Below are positions 46,135 to 56,656 of a stretch of 64,000 nucleotides of DNA, piece after piece. The notes beneath the pieces were generated by a model, which was not told the origin of the DNA, searched no databases, and was given only the letters and a program-made list of their open reading frames with translations. The stretch's first letter is position 1, and every line of letters begins with the position of its first letter. Source of the DNA: Brucella gallinifaecis. GTDB taxonomy: Bacteria > Pseudomonadota > Alphaproteobacteria > Rhizobiales > Rhizobiaceae. Where the stretch lies: assembly GCF_006476605.1 (NCBI RefSeq), contig NZ_ML636805.1, positions 1 through 64,000 of the forward strand. The letters are read 5' to 3'. A program made the translations under genes and the position numbers.

Positions 46135-47418
46135 ATGTCTAAGCGCTCACCCGGTATCGAAACATTGGCAATTCACGCGGGTGCAAAGCCGGACCCGACC
46201 ACGGGTGCTCGTGCTACGCCTATTTATCAGACCACATCTTTTGTGTTTGACGATGCCGATCATGCAGCATCTTTGTTTGGCTTGCAGGCTTTTGGCAATA
46301 TTTATACACGCATAACAAATCCGACCACTGCCGTTTTGGAAGAGCGCATTGCAGCCCTTGAAGGCGGTACTGCTGCGGTGGCAACGGCTTCCGGTCATGC
46401 CGCACAATTGCTGGTGTTCCATACGCTTCTGCGACCGGGCGATAACTTCATCGCCGCACGCCAGCTTTATGGTGGTTCGATCAACCAGTTTGGTCAGTCG
46501 TTTAAATCATTTGACTGGCAGGTTCGCTGGGCCGATGCAACCAACCCGGCCGAGTTTGCAAAACAGATTGATGGCAAGACACGGGCAATCTTCATTGAAA
46601 GCTTTGCCAATCCCGGCGGCATTGTGGTTGATATTGAAGCGATAGCTGAAATCGCGCATGAGCACGGTTTGCCACTGATCGTTGATAATACGCTGGCATC
46701 ACCTTATCTCTTGCGTCCTATTGAATATGGCGCGGATATTGTCGTGCATTCCCTGACCAAATTTATTGGTGGTCATGGCAATTCTATGGGGGGTATTCTG
46801 GTTGACGCAGGCACATTCGACTGGGCCAAGTCTGGCAATTATCCGCTTCTGACAGAAGCAAGGCCTGATTATGCAGGCATTGAGTTGCACAAAACCTTTG
46901 GCAATATTTCATTTGCAATTGCGGCCCGTGTGCTGGGGCTGCGCGATTTTGGACCTTCTATTTCGCCATTCAATGCTTTTCAGATCCTGACGGGCGTTGA
47001 AACATTGCCACTGCGTATGCAGCGTCATGTGGATAATGCTTTGAAGGTTGCTACATGGCTGCACGGCCATGAAAAAGTGTCTTGGGTCAATTATGCCGGG
47101 CTTCCCCATGACAAATACCATGCGCTTGCAAAAAAATACTCTCCAAAGGGCGCTGGTTCTGTTTTCACCTTTGGTCTCAAGGATGGTTATGAAGCAGGCG
47201 TGAAGTTCGTCAATAGCCTGGAACTGTTTTCATTGCTGGCCAATATTGGTGATACACGTTCGCTGGTTATCCATCCGGCATCAACGACGCATCGCCAGTT
47301 GGCGGATGAGCAGAAGATTGCTGCGGGTGCAGGTCCAGAGGTTGTGCGTCTATCAATTGGTATTGAAAATGCTGATGACATTATCGCTGACCTCGAACAG
47401 GCGCTCGCCAAGGTCTGA
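46135..47418 (+). CDS. metY: O-acetylhomoserine aminocarboxypropyltransferase (sulfhydrylase)
   Basis: Makes homocysteine (or methionine from methanethiol) from O-acetylhomoserine and sulphide. The 427-residue PLP enzyme has GNIYTRITNPTTAVLEERIA (about 58), ASGHAAQLLVFHTLL, and the PLP lysine in VVHSLTKFIGGHGNSMGG (about 208). The long form with NYPLLTEARPDYAGIELHKT separates MetY from cystathionine gamma-synthase. AGGAGG lies seven bases before the ATG. It is convergent with the endonuclease V gene, eight bases apart. Confidence 0.93.
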   Translation: MSKRSPGIETLAIHAGAKPDPTTGARATPIYQTTSFVFDDADHAASLFGLQAFGNIYTRITNPTTAVLEERIAALEGGTAAVATASGHAAQLLVFHTLLRPGDNFIAARQLYGGSINQFGQSFKSFDWQVRWADATNPAEFAKQIDGKTRAIFIESFANPGGIVVDIEAIAEIAHEHGLPLIVDNTLASPYLLRPIEYGADIVVHSLTKFIGGHGNSMGGILVDAGTFDWAKSGNYPLLTEARPDYAGIELHKTFGNISFAIAARVLGLRDFGPSISPFNAFQILTGVETLPLRMQRHVDNALKVATWLHGHEKVSWVNYAGLPHDKYHALAKKYSPKGAGSVFTFGLKDGYEAGVKFVNSLELFSLLANIGDTRSLVIHPASTTHRQLADEQKIAAGAGPEVVRLSIGIENADDIIADLEQALAKV

Positions 47419-47426
47419 TCTTGGCA

Positions 47427-47822
47427 TCATACAAGCTGAGGAGGGCGCTTCGTTAATCGTTCGGAAATTCTGGCACGATTTATTGCGATGGCGTTCTCTG
47501 TCGGCTCCCAGTCATTACACCATTCGGCTGGAAAGTCGTTTAATAGCTTGTCGGTGGTGGTGAACTGCGGTGAATATCCACGAGCCAGCATTTCTGCTAT
47601 CAGGGCAGTTTGTCGTTTTGCGAGATAGCCGAGTCGTGGGTAGAAAAAGCGTACATGCCCCTTGCCAAGAGTATAGGCGTTTGGGTTACGCGCATCATCC
47701 GGTTTTTCCCCACGCTCAATAGCTGCGCGAACCAAGGCGAAAACACGGGGTAATTCCCGGTATTCTGCTACAAGATGTGCCGCAGTTAGTTCCGATGGAT
47801 ATATGCAATTTATACGGGTCAC
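47427..47822 (-). CDS. Pyrimidine-dimer DNA glycosylase (T4 endonuclease V family)
   Basis: Cuts the glycosyl bond of UV-induced pyrimidine dimers and then the DNA strand. The 131-residue protein starts TRINCIYPSELTAAHL then VAEYRELPRVFALVRAAIER, closely like T4 DenV, with the catalytic Glu in AEYREL (about 23) and GKGHVRFFYPRLGYLAKRQ. The enzyme uses the amino group of Thr2, which requires the start to be the GTG at 47822 directly before Thr; an ATG five codons earlier would block it. Usually found in phages and scattered bacteria. Confidence 0.88.
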   Translation of the reverse strand: MTRINCIYPSELTAAHLVAEYRELPRVFALVRAAIERGEKPDDARNPNAYTLGKGHVRFFYPRLGYLAKRQTALIAEMLARGYSPQFTTTDKLLNDFPAEWCNDWEPTENAIAINRARISERLTKRPPQLV

Positions 47823-48106
47823 TGTGTGACTGACCATCCAGCTTATTTAAATTTATAAGAATACAAACGTGAATCTTGCAGCAAGACAATAGCTATAGAA
47901 GGCTGTGATCAAAATCCCCATATTTGCTTATGTGAATAGCGGTAGTGCTTGAGAAAGCTTGCAGGAAACGTGATTCAAACCGAGTAGCGACCACTTCGTT
48001 CTTTCCAGTGCAGCATTATGCCAACCAGTCAAAACCATTTTGAAACGCCAATATGGAAAAAAACACCATATAGGCCAACAACATATAACAATTTCGATGG
48101 GGTAAA

Positions 48107-48182
<76 letters not shown>

Positions 48183-48604
48183 GACTGACCTTGCCAGCCG
48201 CTGTGAGAGCCGTTTAGGCTGTTCGTTTGAAGAGTGCAAGCGCAAAAATTATAAAAATGCATTTTTTTAGTTCACAGGCTGAAATCAATAGGCCCGCTGG
48301 GGATAACGCCTTGGCGAAGCACACTTTACATATAGAGTTGAGTGAAAAATATGATTCAGTTTTTTGGATATCGGTTGTTTTCTGTTCTGTTTGATTTGAG
48401 CGCTCTTTAATGAATGCTGGAGGAGGGGCGGATAAAAGTGAATGATAGAGATGTCTGCTAAAATGCGGCTTTTGAAATAAAATCAAAATTCTTATTTTTT
48501 ATTCAGAGCACTCGCTTGACACTCTTGAAAGAACACCTTAAACGACCGCTCACACTGAACGGAAACGTTGGTGTTACCCAGCCAAATGGCTGAAAATGAA
48601 ATGC
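48183..48604. other. Gap between tRNA-Val and tRNA-Asp
   Basis: 422 bases, AT-rich, no supported gene; a 90-codon minus-strand frame has no ribosome site and unlikely composition. Promoters of both tRNAs must lie here. Confidence 0.5.
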
Positions 48605-48681
48605 GCGGGTGTAGCTCAGTTGGTTAGAGTGCCGGCCTGTCACGCCGGAGGTCGCGGGTTCGAGCCCCGTCACTCGCGCCA
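48605..48681 (+). tRNA. tRNA-Asp (GTC)
   Basis: Acceptor GCGGGTG / CACTCGC, anticodon loop CTGTCAC with GTC, T arm GCGGG-TTCGAGC-CCCGT, encoded CCA. Confidence 0.96.
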
Positions 48682-48841
48682 TTTTCATTCTCAATATCGA
48701 TGATATTATTTTGAATGGAAATGGCGTAAATCGCGATTCATCTTCCCTTAAATACAATCAATATTTGATGCTTTATTTATAGCCGAAAGACGTGGTTTTC
48801 TCGTTACCGGTTTGACTTGATTATTTATCATACGGGCAGGG

Positions 48842-48937
48842 CTATTTCGTTTTCCGCTTCCGGGCAAGGTAAGCGATAGAAAACATGCCGGCCAGAATGA
48901 CCAGAATGTCGCCGCTGATGAGCAAATATGTGCTCAA
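48842..48937 (-). CDS. Small membrane protein candidate (31 residues, TTG start)
   Basis: A 32-codon frame: TTG start five bases after GGGAGAG, a hydrophobic helix ISGDILVILAGMFSIAYLA and a basic tail ARKRKTK, which is the topology of small bacterial membrane proteins (N-out or helix with positive-inside tail). No family recognised. Too short for most gene finders. The good ribosome site and helix composition are the only support. Confidence 0.45.
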   Translation of the reverse strand: MSTYLLISGDILVILAGMFSIAYLARKRKTK

Positions 48938-49546
48938 GATTCTCTCCCGGTTTTTTCTGTCATTGATCTTTGGTGTTTTGCGCTGATCGGATCGTCCCAA
49001 TTTTTTATAAGGGGCAGACGCGATTGCTTTCAGTAATGAAATTTAAAAGTTGCTGATGGATTTCAAAAGGCACACCAAATCACAGATTAAAGCTCTGGCG
49101 CCAATTTATTTTAAGAATCATATCTCAGACGATGAAATTCTTCTCACCCTTATATCGGGGTGGCGCTCCGCTGCGGCAGGAAAGCGCATTTTGTCTTGCT
49201 GGATTGATTCTAATCTCATGATGTTAGCGTGAGATAGTTTGTCTCTATTTAATCACGAAATTATGATGATTTCGTGCTATATGAAGTTTGAGTTGCATAT
49301 ATGGGCATGCAGATGGTGCATATTAAGCATCATGAACACACTATACCTGTCTGATCGTCCTGGAGGGCTTGCGCTTGCGTGCATGCTGCGCTAACCGTCC
49401 GGGCAAATGAACTACGTACGCACGGCATGCCTTTTGAAGCTGCTTGAGGCGACGAGGTCGCAAGAGATGCAATGTGTCGCATGGTGATGAGTTTTAAAAA
49501 GCTTATTACAGGCGGCATCGCCTCGTATTCAAGCCGGATAAGGATC
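48938..49546. other. Region upstream of the nuo operon
   Basis: No convincing gene; a 60-codon frame at 49050-49232 lacks a good ribosome site. It contains an 8-base inverted repeat CACGAAAT-n7-ATTTCGTG (49254-49276) that could be an operator of the nuo promoter, and several GCATG/GCATGC palindromes near 49300-49430. Confidence 0.45.
49254..49276. promoter_or_regulatory. Inverted repeat upstream of nuoA
   Basis: CACGAAAT-TATGATG-ATTTCGTG, perfect arms, about 270 bases before nuoA. Confidence 0.4.
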
Positions 49547-49912
49547 ATGAACGAGCTTTTAAGTTCCTATTTGCCGATTGTCATTTTTCTCGGCATCGCG
49601 ATGGTAATTGGTGTAGCCCTTCTGGTTGCGCCGTTTCTTGTTGCGTACAGACAGCCCGACCCGGAAAAGCTTTCAGCTTACGAGTGTGGCTTCAATGCCT
49701 TTGATGACGCTCGGATGAAATTCGATATCCGTTTCTATCTGGTGTCGATTCTCTTCATTATCTTTGACCTTGAAGTCGCCTTCCTGTTCCCATGGGCTGT
49801 GTCCTTTGGTGAAATTGGCTGGTTCGGCTTTTTGTCGATGATGCTTTTCCTTGGTGTTTTGACCATAGGCTTCATCTATGAATGGAAGAAGGGAGCCCTC
49901 GAATGGGATTGA
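49547..49912 (+). CDS. nuoA: NADH-quinone oxidoreductase subunit A
   Basis: A 121-residue membrane subunit of complex I with three helices. The conserved loop [20 protein letters not shown] (about 45) contacts the quinone site region with NuoD and NuoH. The start at 49547 follows AGGAT; the upstream frame from 49472 is not needed. It overlaps nuoB by ten bases. Confidence 0.95.
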   Translation: MNELLSSYLPIVIFLGIAMVIGVALLVAPFLVAYRQPDPEKLSAYECGFNAFDDARMKFDIRFYLVSILFIIFDLEVAFLFPWAVSFGEIGWFGFLSMMLFLGVLTIGFIYEWKKGALEWD

Positions 49913-50496
49913 CCGGCACAAATCAAGCGTCTGGATCGACACTCATTGCTCCGCAGCCAAAGGGTATTCTTGACCCGCGCACGGGTAAGCCTGTTGGTTC
50001 TGATGATGCGTTTTTCAACGATCTGAACAGCGAACTGTCCGACAAGGGGTTTATCGTCACATCTGCTGATGCGCTGATTACTTGGGCGCGTACCGGTTCG
50101 CTGATGTGGATGACCTTTGGTCTTGCATGTTGCGCTGTGGAAATGATGCATATTTCCATGCCGCGTTATGATGCTGAACGTTTTGGTATCGCGCCGCGTG
50201 CATCTCCGCGTCAGTCGGATGTGATGATCGTTGCAGGCACGCTGACCAACAAGATGGCGCCGGCACTGCGCAAGGTCTATGATCAGATGCCAGAACCGCG
50301 TTATGTCATTTCAATGGGGTCCTGTGCGAATGGCGGGGGCTATTACCACTACTCCTATTCTGTAGTGCGTGGCTGTGACCGTGTTGTTCCGGTTGACATC
50401 TATGTGCCGGGCTGTCCTCCGACGGCTGAGGCGCTGCTTTATGGCATTCTAATGCTTCAGAAGAAGATCCGCCGCACGGGTACGATCGAGCGCTAA
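49903..50496 (+). CDS. nuoB: NADH-quinone oxidoreductase subunit B
   Basis: A 197-residue subunit that binds cluster N2, the last iron-sulphur cluster before quinone. Cys ligands are in [11 protein letters not shown] (tandem Cys), [13 protein letters not shown] and [15 protein letters not shown]. The N-terminus is about 35 residues longer than the core, as usual in Alphaproteobacteria. The start overlaps nuoA. Confidence 0.96.
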   Translation: MGLTGTNQASGSTLIAPQPKGILDPRTGKPVGSDDAFFNDLNSELSDKGFIVTSADALITWARTGSLMWMTFGLACCAVEMMHISMPRYDAERFGIAPRASPRQSDVMIVAGTLTNKMAPALRKVYDQMPEPRYVISMGSCANGGGYYHYSYSVVRGCDRVVPVDIYVPGCPPTAEALLYGILMLQKKIRRTGTIER

Positions 50497-50591
50497 TCGG
50501 ACCTTCGGGACTGGGTGGTGCAAGAGGTTTTGTTAGAACTTGATCTGTTTTCCCAAGGATGGATCGGGGGCTAAAAAAGGAAGTTAGAGAT

Positions 50592-51200
50592 ATGAGCGAA
50601 GAAGCTCTTGGTGAACTTTCCGGCTATATCAAGGAACGTCTCGGCGATGCGATCGAAGAGGCGAAGCTGGCCTATGGTGAGCTGACGCTTTCAGTTCCGG
50701 TCACAAGCCTGATCAGCGTTCTGACGTTTCTGCGCGATGATGTGCAGTGCCAGTTCGTGAATCTGACAGATATTTCCGGCGTTGATTATCCACAGCGTGC
50801 CAAGCGTTTTGACGTTGTTTATCAGTTCCTGTCACCGCGGCAGAATTTGCGCATTCGTGTGAAGATTCAGGCTGATGAGGATACGCTGGTTCCTTCTGCT
50901 GTGTCGGTTTTTGTCGGCGCCGAGTGGTTTGAGCGCGAAGCCTACGACATGTATGGCATTCTGTTCTCTGGCCACCCTGATCTGCGCCGCATTCTGACCG
51001 ATTACGGTTTTGAAGGACATCCGCTGCGCAAGGACTTCCCGACCACTGGTTTCGTTGAAGTTCGCTACAGCGATGAAGCCAAGCGTGTCATTTATGAGCC
51101 TGTCGTGCTGCGACAGGAATTCCGCAATTTTGACTTTCTCTCGCCATGGGAAGGGACGGATTACGTCCTGCCGGGCGATGAAAAAGCCAAGACGAACTGA
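50592..51200 (+). CDS. nuoC: NADH-quinone oxidoreductase subunit C
   Basis: A 202-residue peripheral-arm subunit with the 30-kDa signature [20 protein letters not shown] then [17 protein letters not shown] (about 115-150). It is separate from nuoD, unlike the nuoCD fusion of E. coli. A 95-base gap lies before it. Confidence 0.95.
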   Translation: MSEEALGELSGYIKERLGDAIEEAKLAYGELTLSVPVTSLISVLTFLRDDVQCQFVNLTDISGVDYPQRAKRFDVVYQFLSPRQNLRIRVKIQADEDTLVPSAVSVFVGAEWFEREAYDMYGILFSGHPDLRRILTDYGFEGHPLRKDFPTTGFVEVRYSDEAKRVIYEPVVLRQEFRNFDFLSPWEGTDYVLPGDEKAKTN

Positions 51201-51217
51201 GCGACGGGAAGCTGAAC

Positions 51218-52411
51218 ATGGCTGAGACTCAGGTCCGCAACTTCAATATTAACTTTGGTCCGCAGCACCCTGCTGCGCACGGCGTTTTGCGTCTTGTTCT
51301 TGAACTTGACGGCGAAGTCGTGGAACGTGTTGATCCGCATATCGGTCTGCTGCATCGCGGCACCGAAAAGCTGATGGAAACGAAGACCTATCTTCAGGCT
51401 TTGCCTTATCTCGACCGCCTCGACTATGTGGCGCCGATGAATCAGGAACATGCCTATGCATTGGCTGTTGAGCGTTTGCTTGGCATCACAGTGCCCAAGC
51501 GTGGCCAGTTGATTCGTGTTCTTTATTCGGAAATCGGTCGTATTCTGAACCATCTTCTGAACGTAACCACACAGGCCATGGACGTTGGTGCCTTGACACC
51601 GCCGCTCTGGGGCTTTGAAGAGCGTGAAAAGCTGATGGTGTTTTACGAGCGCGCCTGTGGCGCACGTATGCATGCAGCCTATTTCCGTCCGGGTGGCGTT
51701 CATCAGGATATTCCTGACCAGCTCGTCGAAGATATCGGCAAGTGGATTGATCCGTTTCTTGCAACGACGCTGACCAATCTCGACAATCTGATCACGCCAA
51801 ACCGTATTTTCAAGCAGCGTAACGTTGATATTGGCGTTGTTTCGCTCGAAGATGCATGGGCATGGGGCTTCTCGGGCGTCATGGTTCGTGGTTCGGGTGC
51901 TGCATGGGATCTGCGTAAGTCGCAGCCTTATGAATGCTACAACGAAATGGAATTCGACATTCCAATCGGCAAGAACGGCGACTGTTATGACCGTTACCTG
52001 ATCCGTATGGAAGAAATGCGCCAGTCGGCTCGCATCATGCGCCAGTGCGTTGATCTTCTGCTTGGCAAGGAGCGTGTTGGTCCTGTTTCGCATACGGACA
52101 ACAAAATTGTGCCGCCAAAGCGTGGCGAGATGAAGCGCTCGATGGAAGCGCTCATCCATCATTTCAAACTTTACACGGAAGGCTATCATGTGCCCGCCGG
52201 TGAAGTTTATGCAGCAGTCGAAGCGCCAAAGGGTGAATTTGGCGTCTTCCTCGTATCGGATGGCTCCAACAAGCCTTACCGCTGCAAGCTGCGTGCGCCG
52301 GGCTTTGCCCATCTTCAGGCTATGGATTTCCTGTGCCGCGGCCACATGCTGGCTGACGTGTCGGCAATCCTTGGCTCGCTCGATATCGTGTTTGGTGAGG
52401 TTGACCGCTGA
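51218..52411 (+). CDS. nuoD: NADH-quinone oxidoreductase subunit D
   Basis: A 397-residue subunit of the 49-kDa type that forms the quinone pocket with NuoB. Typical parts: [20 protein letters not shown] (about 14), [15 protein letters not shown] (His and Tyr region), and the C-terminal [20 protein letters not shown]. The stop overlaps the nuoE start (TGATG). Confidence 0.96.
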   Translation: MAETQVRNFNINFGPQHPAAHGVLRLVLELDGEVVERVDPHIGLLHRGTEKLMETKTYLQALPYLDRLDYVAPMNQEHAYALAVERLLGITVPKRGQLIRVLYSEIGRILNHLLNVTTQAMDVGALTPPLWGFEEREKLMVFYERACGARMHAAYFRPGGVHQDIPDQLVEDIGKWIDPFLATTLTNLDNLITPNRIFKQRNVDIGVVSLEDAWAWGFSGVMVRGSGAAWDLRKSQPYECYNEMEFDIPIGKNGDCYDRYLIRMEEMRQSARIMRQCVDLLLGKERVGPVSHTDNKIVPPKRGEMKRSMEALIHHFKLYTEGYHVPAGEVYAAVEAPKGEFGVFLVSDGSNKPYRCKLRAPGFAHLQAMDFLCRGHMLADVSAILGSLDIVFGEVDR

Positions 52412-53148
52412 TGTCCGTTCGCCGTCTCGCAGATGATGCCGTCCAGCCGGCTGGTTTCGCTTTTAACGCGGAAAATCAGGTCTGGGCGCAGAAGACAATT
52501 GCAAAATACCCGGAAGGCCGTCAGCAGTCGGCTGTTATTCCGCTGCTCATGCGTGCGCAGGAGCAGGAGGGATGGGTCACAAAAGCCGCTATTGAACATG
52601 TAGCTCACATGCTCGATATGCCGCTGATCCGTGTTCTCGAGGTTGCAACATTCTATACACAGTTCCAGCTCAAGCCAGTTGGTACACGTGCACATATTCA
52701 GGTTTGCGGCACCACGCCATGCATGTTGCGCGGTGCAGAAGCGCTGATGGATGTGTGCCGTCATAAAATCCACCACGATCCATTCGAGCTCAATGCCGAA
52801 GGCACACTGTCGTGGGAAGAAGTTGAATGTCAGGGCGCTTGCGTCAATGCGCCAATGGTCATGATCTTCAAGGATGCGTATGAAGACCTGACGCCGGAAC
52901 GCCTTGCTGAAATCATCGATACATTTGAAGCAGGTAAGGGCGACACTATTAAGCCGGGTCCACAGGATGGTCGTATCACGTCTGAGCCAATGGGCGGATT
53001 GACCTCTCTGACAGAAGATCTGGATTATAAAAAGGTTGGTCTGGAAACCCGTAAGGCATCTGATGCCGCTGTTGCCAAAGCCAAGGCGGAAGCCGAAGCA
53101 AAGGCAAAGGCTGAAGCAGAAGCCGCAACCAAAGACGGAAGCAGGTGA
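52411..53148 (+). CDS. nuoE: NADH-quinone oxidoreductase subunit E
   Basis: A 245-residue subunit of the NADH-oxidising module, with a thioredoxin-like [2Fe-2S] domain: CGTTPCMLRGAEAL (about 90) and ECQGACVNAPMVMI (about 140) supply the four cysteines. The last 45 residues are an Ala/Lys/Glu-rich tail (AKAKAEAEAKAKAEAEAATK) that extends beyond the core and is probably a flexible or coiled helix; such tails are common in Rhizobiales. Confidence 0.94.
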   Translation: MSVRRLADDAVQPAGFAFNAENQVWAQKTIAKYPEGRQQSAVIPLLMRAQEQEGWVTKAAIEHVAHMLDMPLIRVLEVATFYTQFQLKPVGTRAHIQVCGTTPCMLRGAEALMDVCRHKIHHDPFELNAEGTLSWEEVECQGACVNAPMVMIFKDAYEDLTPERLAEIIDTFEAGKGDTIKPGPQDGRITSEPMGGLTSLTEDLDYKKVGLETRKASDAAVAKAKAEAEAKAKAEAEAATKDGSR

Positions 53149-53151
53149 GAC

Positions 53152-54459
53152 ATGCTGGCTGATAAGGATCGCATCTTCACCAATATCTATGGCTTTAAGG
53201 ACCAGTCGCTGAAAGGCGCCATGTCTCGCGGCCATTGGGATAATACCAAAGGTTTTATTGAGCGCGGACGCGACTGGATCATTAATGAAATGAAGGCTTC
53301 CGGCCTTCGTGGACGTGGTGGTGCAGGCTTTCCAACCGGCATGAAATGGTCATTTATGCCAAAGGAAGTGACGGACCGCCCGCATTATCTTGTCGTCAAT
53401 GCCGATGAATCCGAGCCGGGTACCTGTAAGGACCGCGAAATTCTGCGTCATGATCCGCATACGCTGATCGAGGGCTGTGTGATTGCCGGCTGTGCCATGG
53501 GCGCCCATACTGCCTACATCTATCTGCGCGGCGAATTCATGCGTGAGCGTGAAGCACTGCAGGCTGCGATTGACGAGTGCTATGATGCAGGTCTTCTTGG
53601 CAAGAATAACAAGTGCGGCTGGGATATGGATATATTCCTTCATCACGGCGCAGGCGCTTATATCTGTGGCGAAGAAACAGCTCTGCTTGAAAGCCTTGAA
53701 GGCAAGAAGGGACAGCCACGTCTCAAGCCGCCATTCCCTGCAAATATGGGTCTTTATGGCTGCCCGACAACGGTTAATAACGTTGAATCGATTGCGGTTT
53801 CTCCGACAATCTTGCGTCGCGGCGGTGCATGGTTCTCGTCGATTGGCCGTCCGAACAATGTCGGTACCAAGCTGTTCCAGATTTCCGGTCATGTGAACAC
53901 GCCATGCACGGTCGAGGAAAGCCTCGGCATCACATTCCGCGAGCTGATCGAAAAGCACGCTGGCGGCATTCGTGGCGGCTGGGACAATCTCCTTGCCGTT
54001 ATTCCCGGTGGCGCATCCTGCCCGATTATCAAGGGCGAAGACATGATGGATGCCATCATGGATTTTGACGGTATGCGCGAGAAGAAATCTTCGTTTGGCA
54101 CCGGTGGCGTGATTGTCATGGACAAGTCCACTGATGTGATCAAGGCCATTGCCCGTCTTTCTGCTTTCTTCAAGCATGAAAGCTGCGGCCAGTGCACGCC
54201 TTGCCGCGAAGGTACCGGCTGGATGTGGCGCGTTATGGAGCGCATGGTCAAGGGTAACGCGCAGAAGCGCGAAATCGACATGCTTCTTGATGTCACCAAG
54301 CAGATTGAAGGTCATACGATCTGTGCGCTTGGTGATGCTGCTGCATGGCCTGTTCAGGGCTTGATCCGCAATTTCCGCCCGGAAATTGAAAAGCGCATTG
54401 ATGATTATACGCGCAACGCTGTTCAGAGCCGCAACATCCGCCTCGAAGCGGCTGAGTAA
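53152..54459 (+). CDS. nuoF: NADH-quinone oxidoreductase subunit F
   Basis: A 435-residue subunit holding FMN and the NADH site. [16 protein letters not shown] (about 50) binds [23 protein letters not shown] (about 165) binds NADH, and [17 protein letters not shown] (about 345) plus a later Cys ([12 protein letters not shown]) carry the N3 [4Fe-4S] cluster. Confidence 0.96.
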   Translation: MLADKDRIFTNIYGFKDQSLKGAMSRGHWDNTKGFIERGRDWIINEMKASGLRGRGGAGFPTGMKWSFMPKEVTDRPHYLVVNADESEPGTCKDREILRHDPHTLIEGCVIAGCAMGAHTAYIYLRGEFMREREALQAAIDECYDAGLLGKNNKCGWDMDIFLHHGAGAYICGEETALLESLEGKKGQPRLKPPFPANMGLYGCPTTVNNVESIAVSPTILRRGGAWFSSIGRPNNVGTKLFQISGHVNTPCTVEESLGITFRELIEKHAGGIRGGWDNLLAVIPGGASCPIIKGEDMMDAIMDFDGMREKKSSFGTGGVIVMDKSTDVIKAIARLSAFFKHESCGQCTPCREGTGWMWRVMERMVKGNAQKREIDMLLDVTKQIEGHTICALGDAAAWPVQGLIRNFRPEIEKRIDDYTRNAVQSRNIRLEAAE

Positions 54460-54478
54460 GCGGAAGAATACGTTGTAT

Positions 54479-54538
54479 GTCCGCCCGGGAAGGGCGGACT
54501 TGAGAGTTTGACATCTGGAAGATGCGGCAAGAGCCGCA
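54479..54538. repeat. Two hairpins in the nuoF-nuoG gap
   Basis: GTCCGCCC-gggaa-GGGCGGAC (54479-54499) and TGCGGC-aaga-GCCGCA (54523-54538), neither with a T run. The second ends 14 bases before the nuoG start. Confidence 0.7.
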
Positions 54539-54552
54539 GGTTTGGATAAGCG

Positions 54553-56637
54553 ATGGCAAATATTAAGGTTGACGGCACAGAGATCGAAGTACCCGATCAC
54601 TATACGCTCCTTCAGGCTGCCGAAGCCGCGGGGGCTGAAGTCCCGCGTTTTTGTTTCCACGAACGGCTTTCCATCGCTGGAAACTGCCGCATGTGCCTTG
54701 TTGAAGTGAAGGGTGGTCCGCCAAAACCGGCAGCATCCTGCGCTATGGGCGTTCGCGATCTGCGTCCGGGTCCCAATGGCGAAGCGCCTGAAATTTTCAC
54801 CAATACGCCTATGGTCAAGAAGGCCCGCGAAGGCGTGATGGAATTCCTGCTTATCAACCATCCGCTCGATTGCCCGATTTGCGATCAGGCCGGTGAGTGC
54901 GATTTGCAGGATCAGGCCATGGCCTTTGGTACCGATGGCTCGCGCTATCGCGAAAACAAGCGTGCGGTCGAAAACAAATATATTGGACCACTCGTCAAAA
55001 CCGTGATGACGCGCTGCATTCACTGCACGCGCTGCGTCCGTTTCACGACCGAAGTGGCTGGTATTTCGGAACTGGGCCTTATTGGCCGCGGTGAAGATGC
55101 TGAAATCACCACCTATCTTGAACGTGCAATGACCTCGGAACTTCAGGGCAATGTTATCGATCTTTGCCCGGTTGGTGCTCTGACATCACGTCCATATGAA
55201 TTCCAGGCGCGTCCGTGGGAATTGAACAAGACTGAAACCATCGATGTGATGGATGCTGTCGGTTCTAATATCCGCGTTGATACCCGTGGCCGTGAAGTGA
55301 TGCGCATCATGCCGCGCGTCAATGAAGCGGTGAATGAAGAGTGGATTTCCGACAAGACCCGCTTCATCTGGGATGGCCTGCGCACCCAGCGCCTTGATCG
55401 CCCATATGTGCGCAAGGATGGCCGTCTGGTCGCAGCTTCCTGGCCAGAAGCTTTCGCAGCAATCGCTGCCAGGGTTTCTGCTACTTCCGCTGACAAGATC
55501 GGTGCAGTTGCTGGTGATCTTGCTTCGGTTGAAGAACTTTATGCTCTGAAAAGCCTTATCGCATCGCTCGGCTCGAACAATATTGACAGCCGTCAGGATG
55601 GCGCAGCCCTTAATCCAGCTCTGGGGCGTTCAAGCTATCTTTTTAACGCGACGATCGAAGGCATTGAAAATGCTGACGCTCTTCTGATCATCGGCTCCAA
55701 TCCACGCATTGAAGCCGCTGTTCTGAATGCACGTATTCGCAAGCGTCAACGCATGGGTCATTTCCCGATCGCTCTGATCGGTGAACAGGCTGAACTGCGT
55801 TATGATTACGAATATCTTGGTGCAGGCGCAGATACACTTTCAGCCGTTGCTTCCGGTAAAAATGCATTCCGTGATGTATTGGCCAAGGCTGAACGTCCGC
55901 TGATCATTGTTGGTCAGGGCGCATTGACCGGTGAAAACGGTGCTGCGGTTCTTGCCTCAGCTGCAAAGTTGGCAACAGATGTTGGTGCGATCAGCGCGGA
56001 GTGGAACGGTTTCTCGGTGCTGCACACGGCTGCATCCCGCGTTGGTGCTCTTGATCTTGGCATTGTTCCGGGTGAGGGCGGCAAGGCTGCTAACGACATG
56101 CTGGGCAATCTTGATGTTGTGTTCCTGCTTGGTGCAGACGAACTCGACATGACAAAGAAGGCATCAAGCTTCATTGTCTATATCGGTACACATGGCGATG
56201 CCGGTGCACATGCCGCTGACGTTATCCTTCCGGGCGCAACCTATACCGAAAAATCGGGCACATGGCTTAATACTGAAGGTCGTGTACAGTTTGGCAACCG
56301 GGCCGGTTTTGCTCCGGGCGAAGCGAAGGAAGACTGGGCAATCCTGCGTGCTCTTTCCGACACGCTTGGCAAGCGTCTGCCATTTGACAGCCTGTCGCAG
56401 CTTCGTGCCAGGCTCTATGCAGACTTCCCGCATATGATGGCGATTGACACGATTGCACCTGGCAATGCTGACGATCTGGCCGCACTGGCAGCAAAAGCAA
56501 CTAAACTTTCTGGCGGCGCAGCGTTTGTTTCGCCGATCAAGGATTTCTATCTGACGAACCCAATCGCGCGTGCTTCTGCTGTCATGGCTGAATGTTCGGC
56601 GCTTGCGGCCGGCAGCTTCCAACAGGCAGCTGAGTAA
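54553..56637 (+). CDS. nuoG: NADH-quinone oxidoreductase subunit G
   Basis: A 694-residue subunit carrying several clusters. N-terminal [2Fe-2S]: [20 protein letters not shown] (about 32-51). His/Cys N5 cluster: [20 protein letters not shown] (about 100-120). N4: [16 protein letters not shown] and [13 protein letters not shown] molybdopterin-oxidoreductase-like domain without cofactor follows (from about 220). It starts 93 bases after nuoF, behind two hairpins. Confidence 0.95.
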   Translation: MANIKVDGTEIEVPDHYTLLQAAEAAGAEVPRFCFHERLSIAGNCRMCLVEVKGGPPKPAASCAMGVRDLRPGPNGEAPEIFTNTPMVKKAREGVMEFLLINHPLDCPICDQAGECDLQDQAMAFGTDGSRYRENKRAVENKYIGPLVKTVMTRCIHCTRCVRFTTEVAGISELGLIGRGEDAEITTYLERAMTSELQGNVIDLCPVGALTSRPYEFQARPWELNKTETIDVMDAVGSNIRVDTRGREVMRIMPRVNEAVNEEWISDKTRFIWDGLRTQRLDRPYVRKDGRLVAASWPEAFAAIAARVSATSADKIGAVAGDLASVEELYALKSLIASLGSNNIDSRQDGAALNPALGRSSYLFNATIEGIENADALLIIGSNPRIEAAVLNARIRKRQRMGHFPIALIGEQAELRYDYEYLGAGADTLSAVASGKNAFRDVLAKAERPLIIVGQGALTGENGAAVLASAAKLATDVGAISAEWNGFSVLHTAASRVGALDLGIVPGEGGKAANDMLGNLDVVFLLGADELDMTKKASSFIVYIGTHGDAGAHAADVILPGATYTEKSGTWLNTEGRVQFGNRAGFAPGEAKEDWAILRALSDTLGKRLPFDSLSQLRARLYADFPHMMAIDTIAPGNADDLAALAAKATKLSGGAAFVSPIKDFYLTNPIARASAVMAECSALAAGSFQQAAE

Positions 56638-56656
56638 GCGAGAGAGAGACGGAATA

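Noticed and set aside
49050-49232. 60-codon frame before nuoA
   Set aside because: Weak start context and no family; kept only as a non-coding region.
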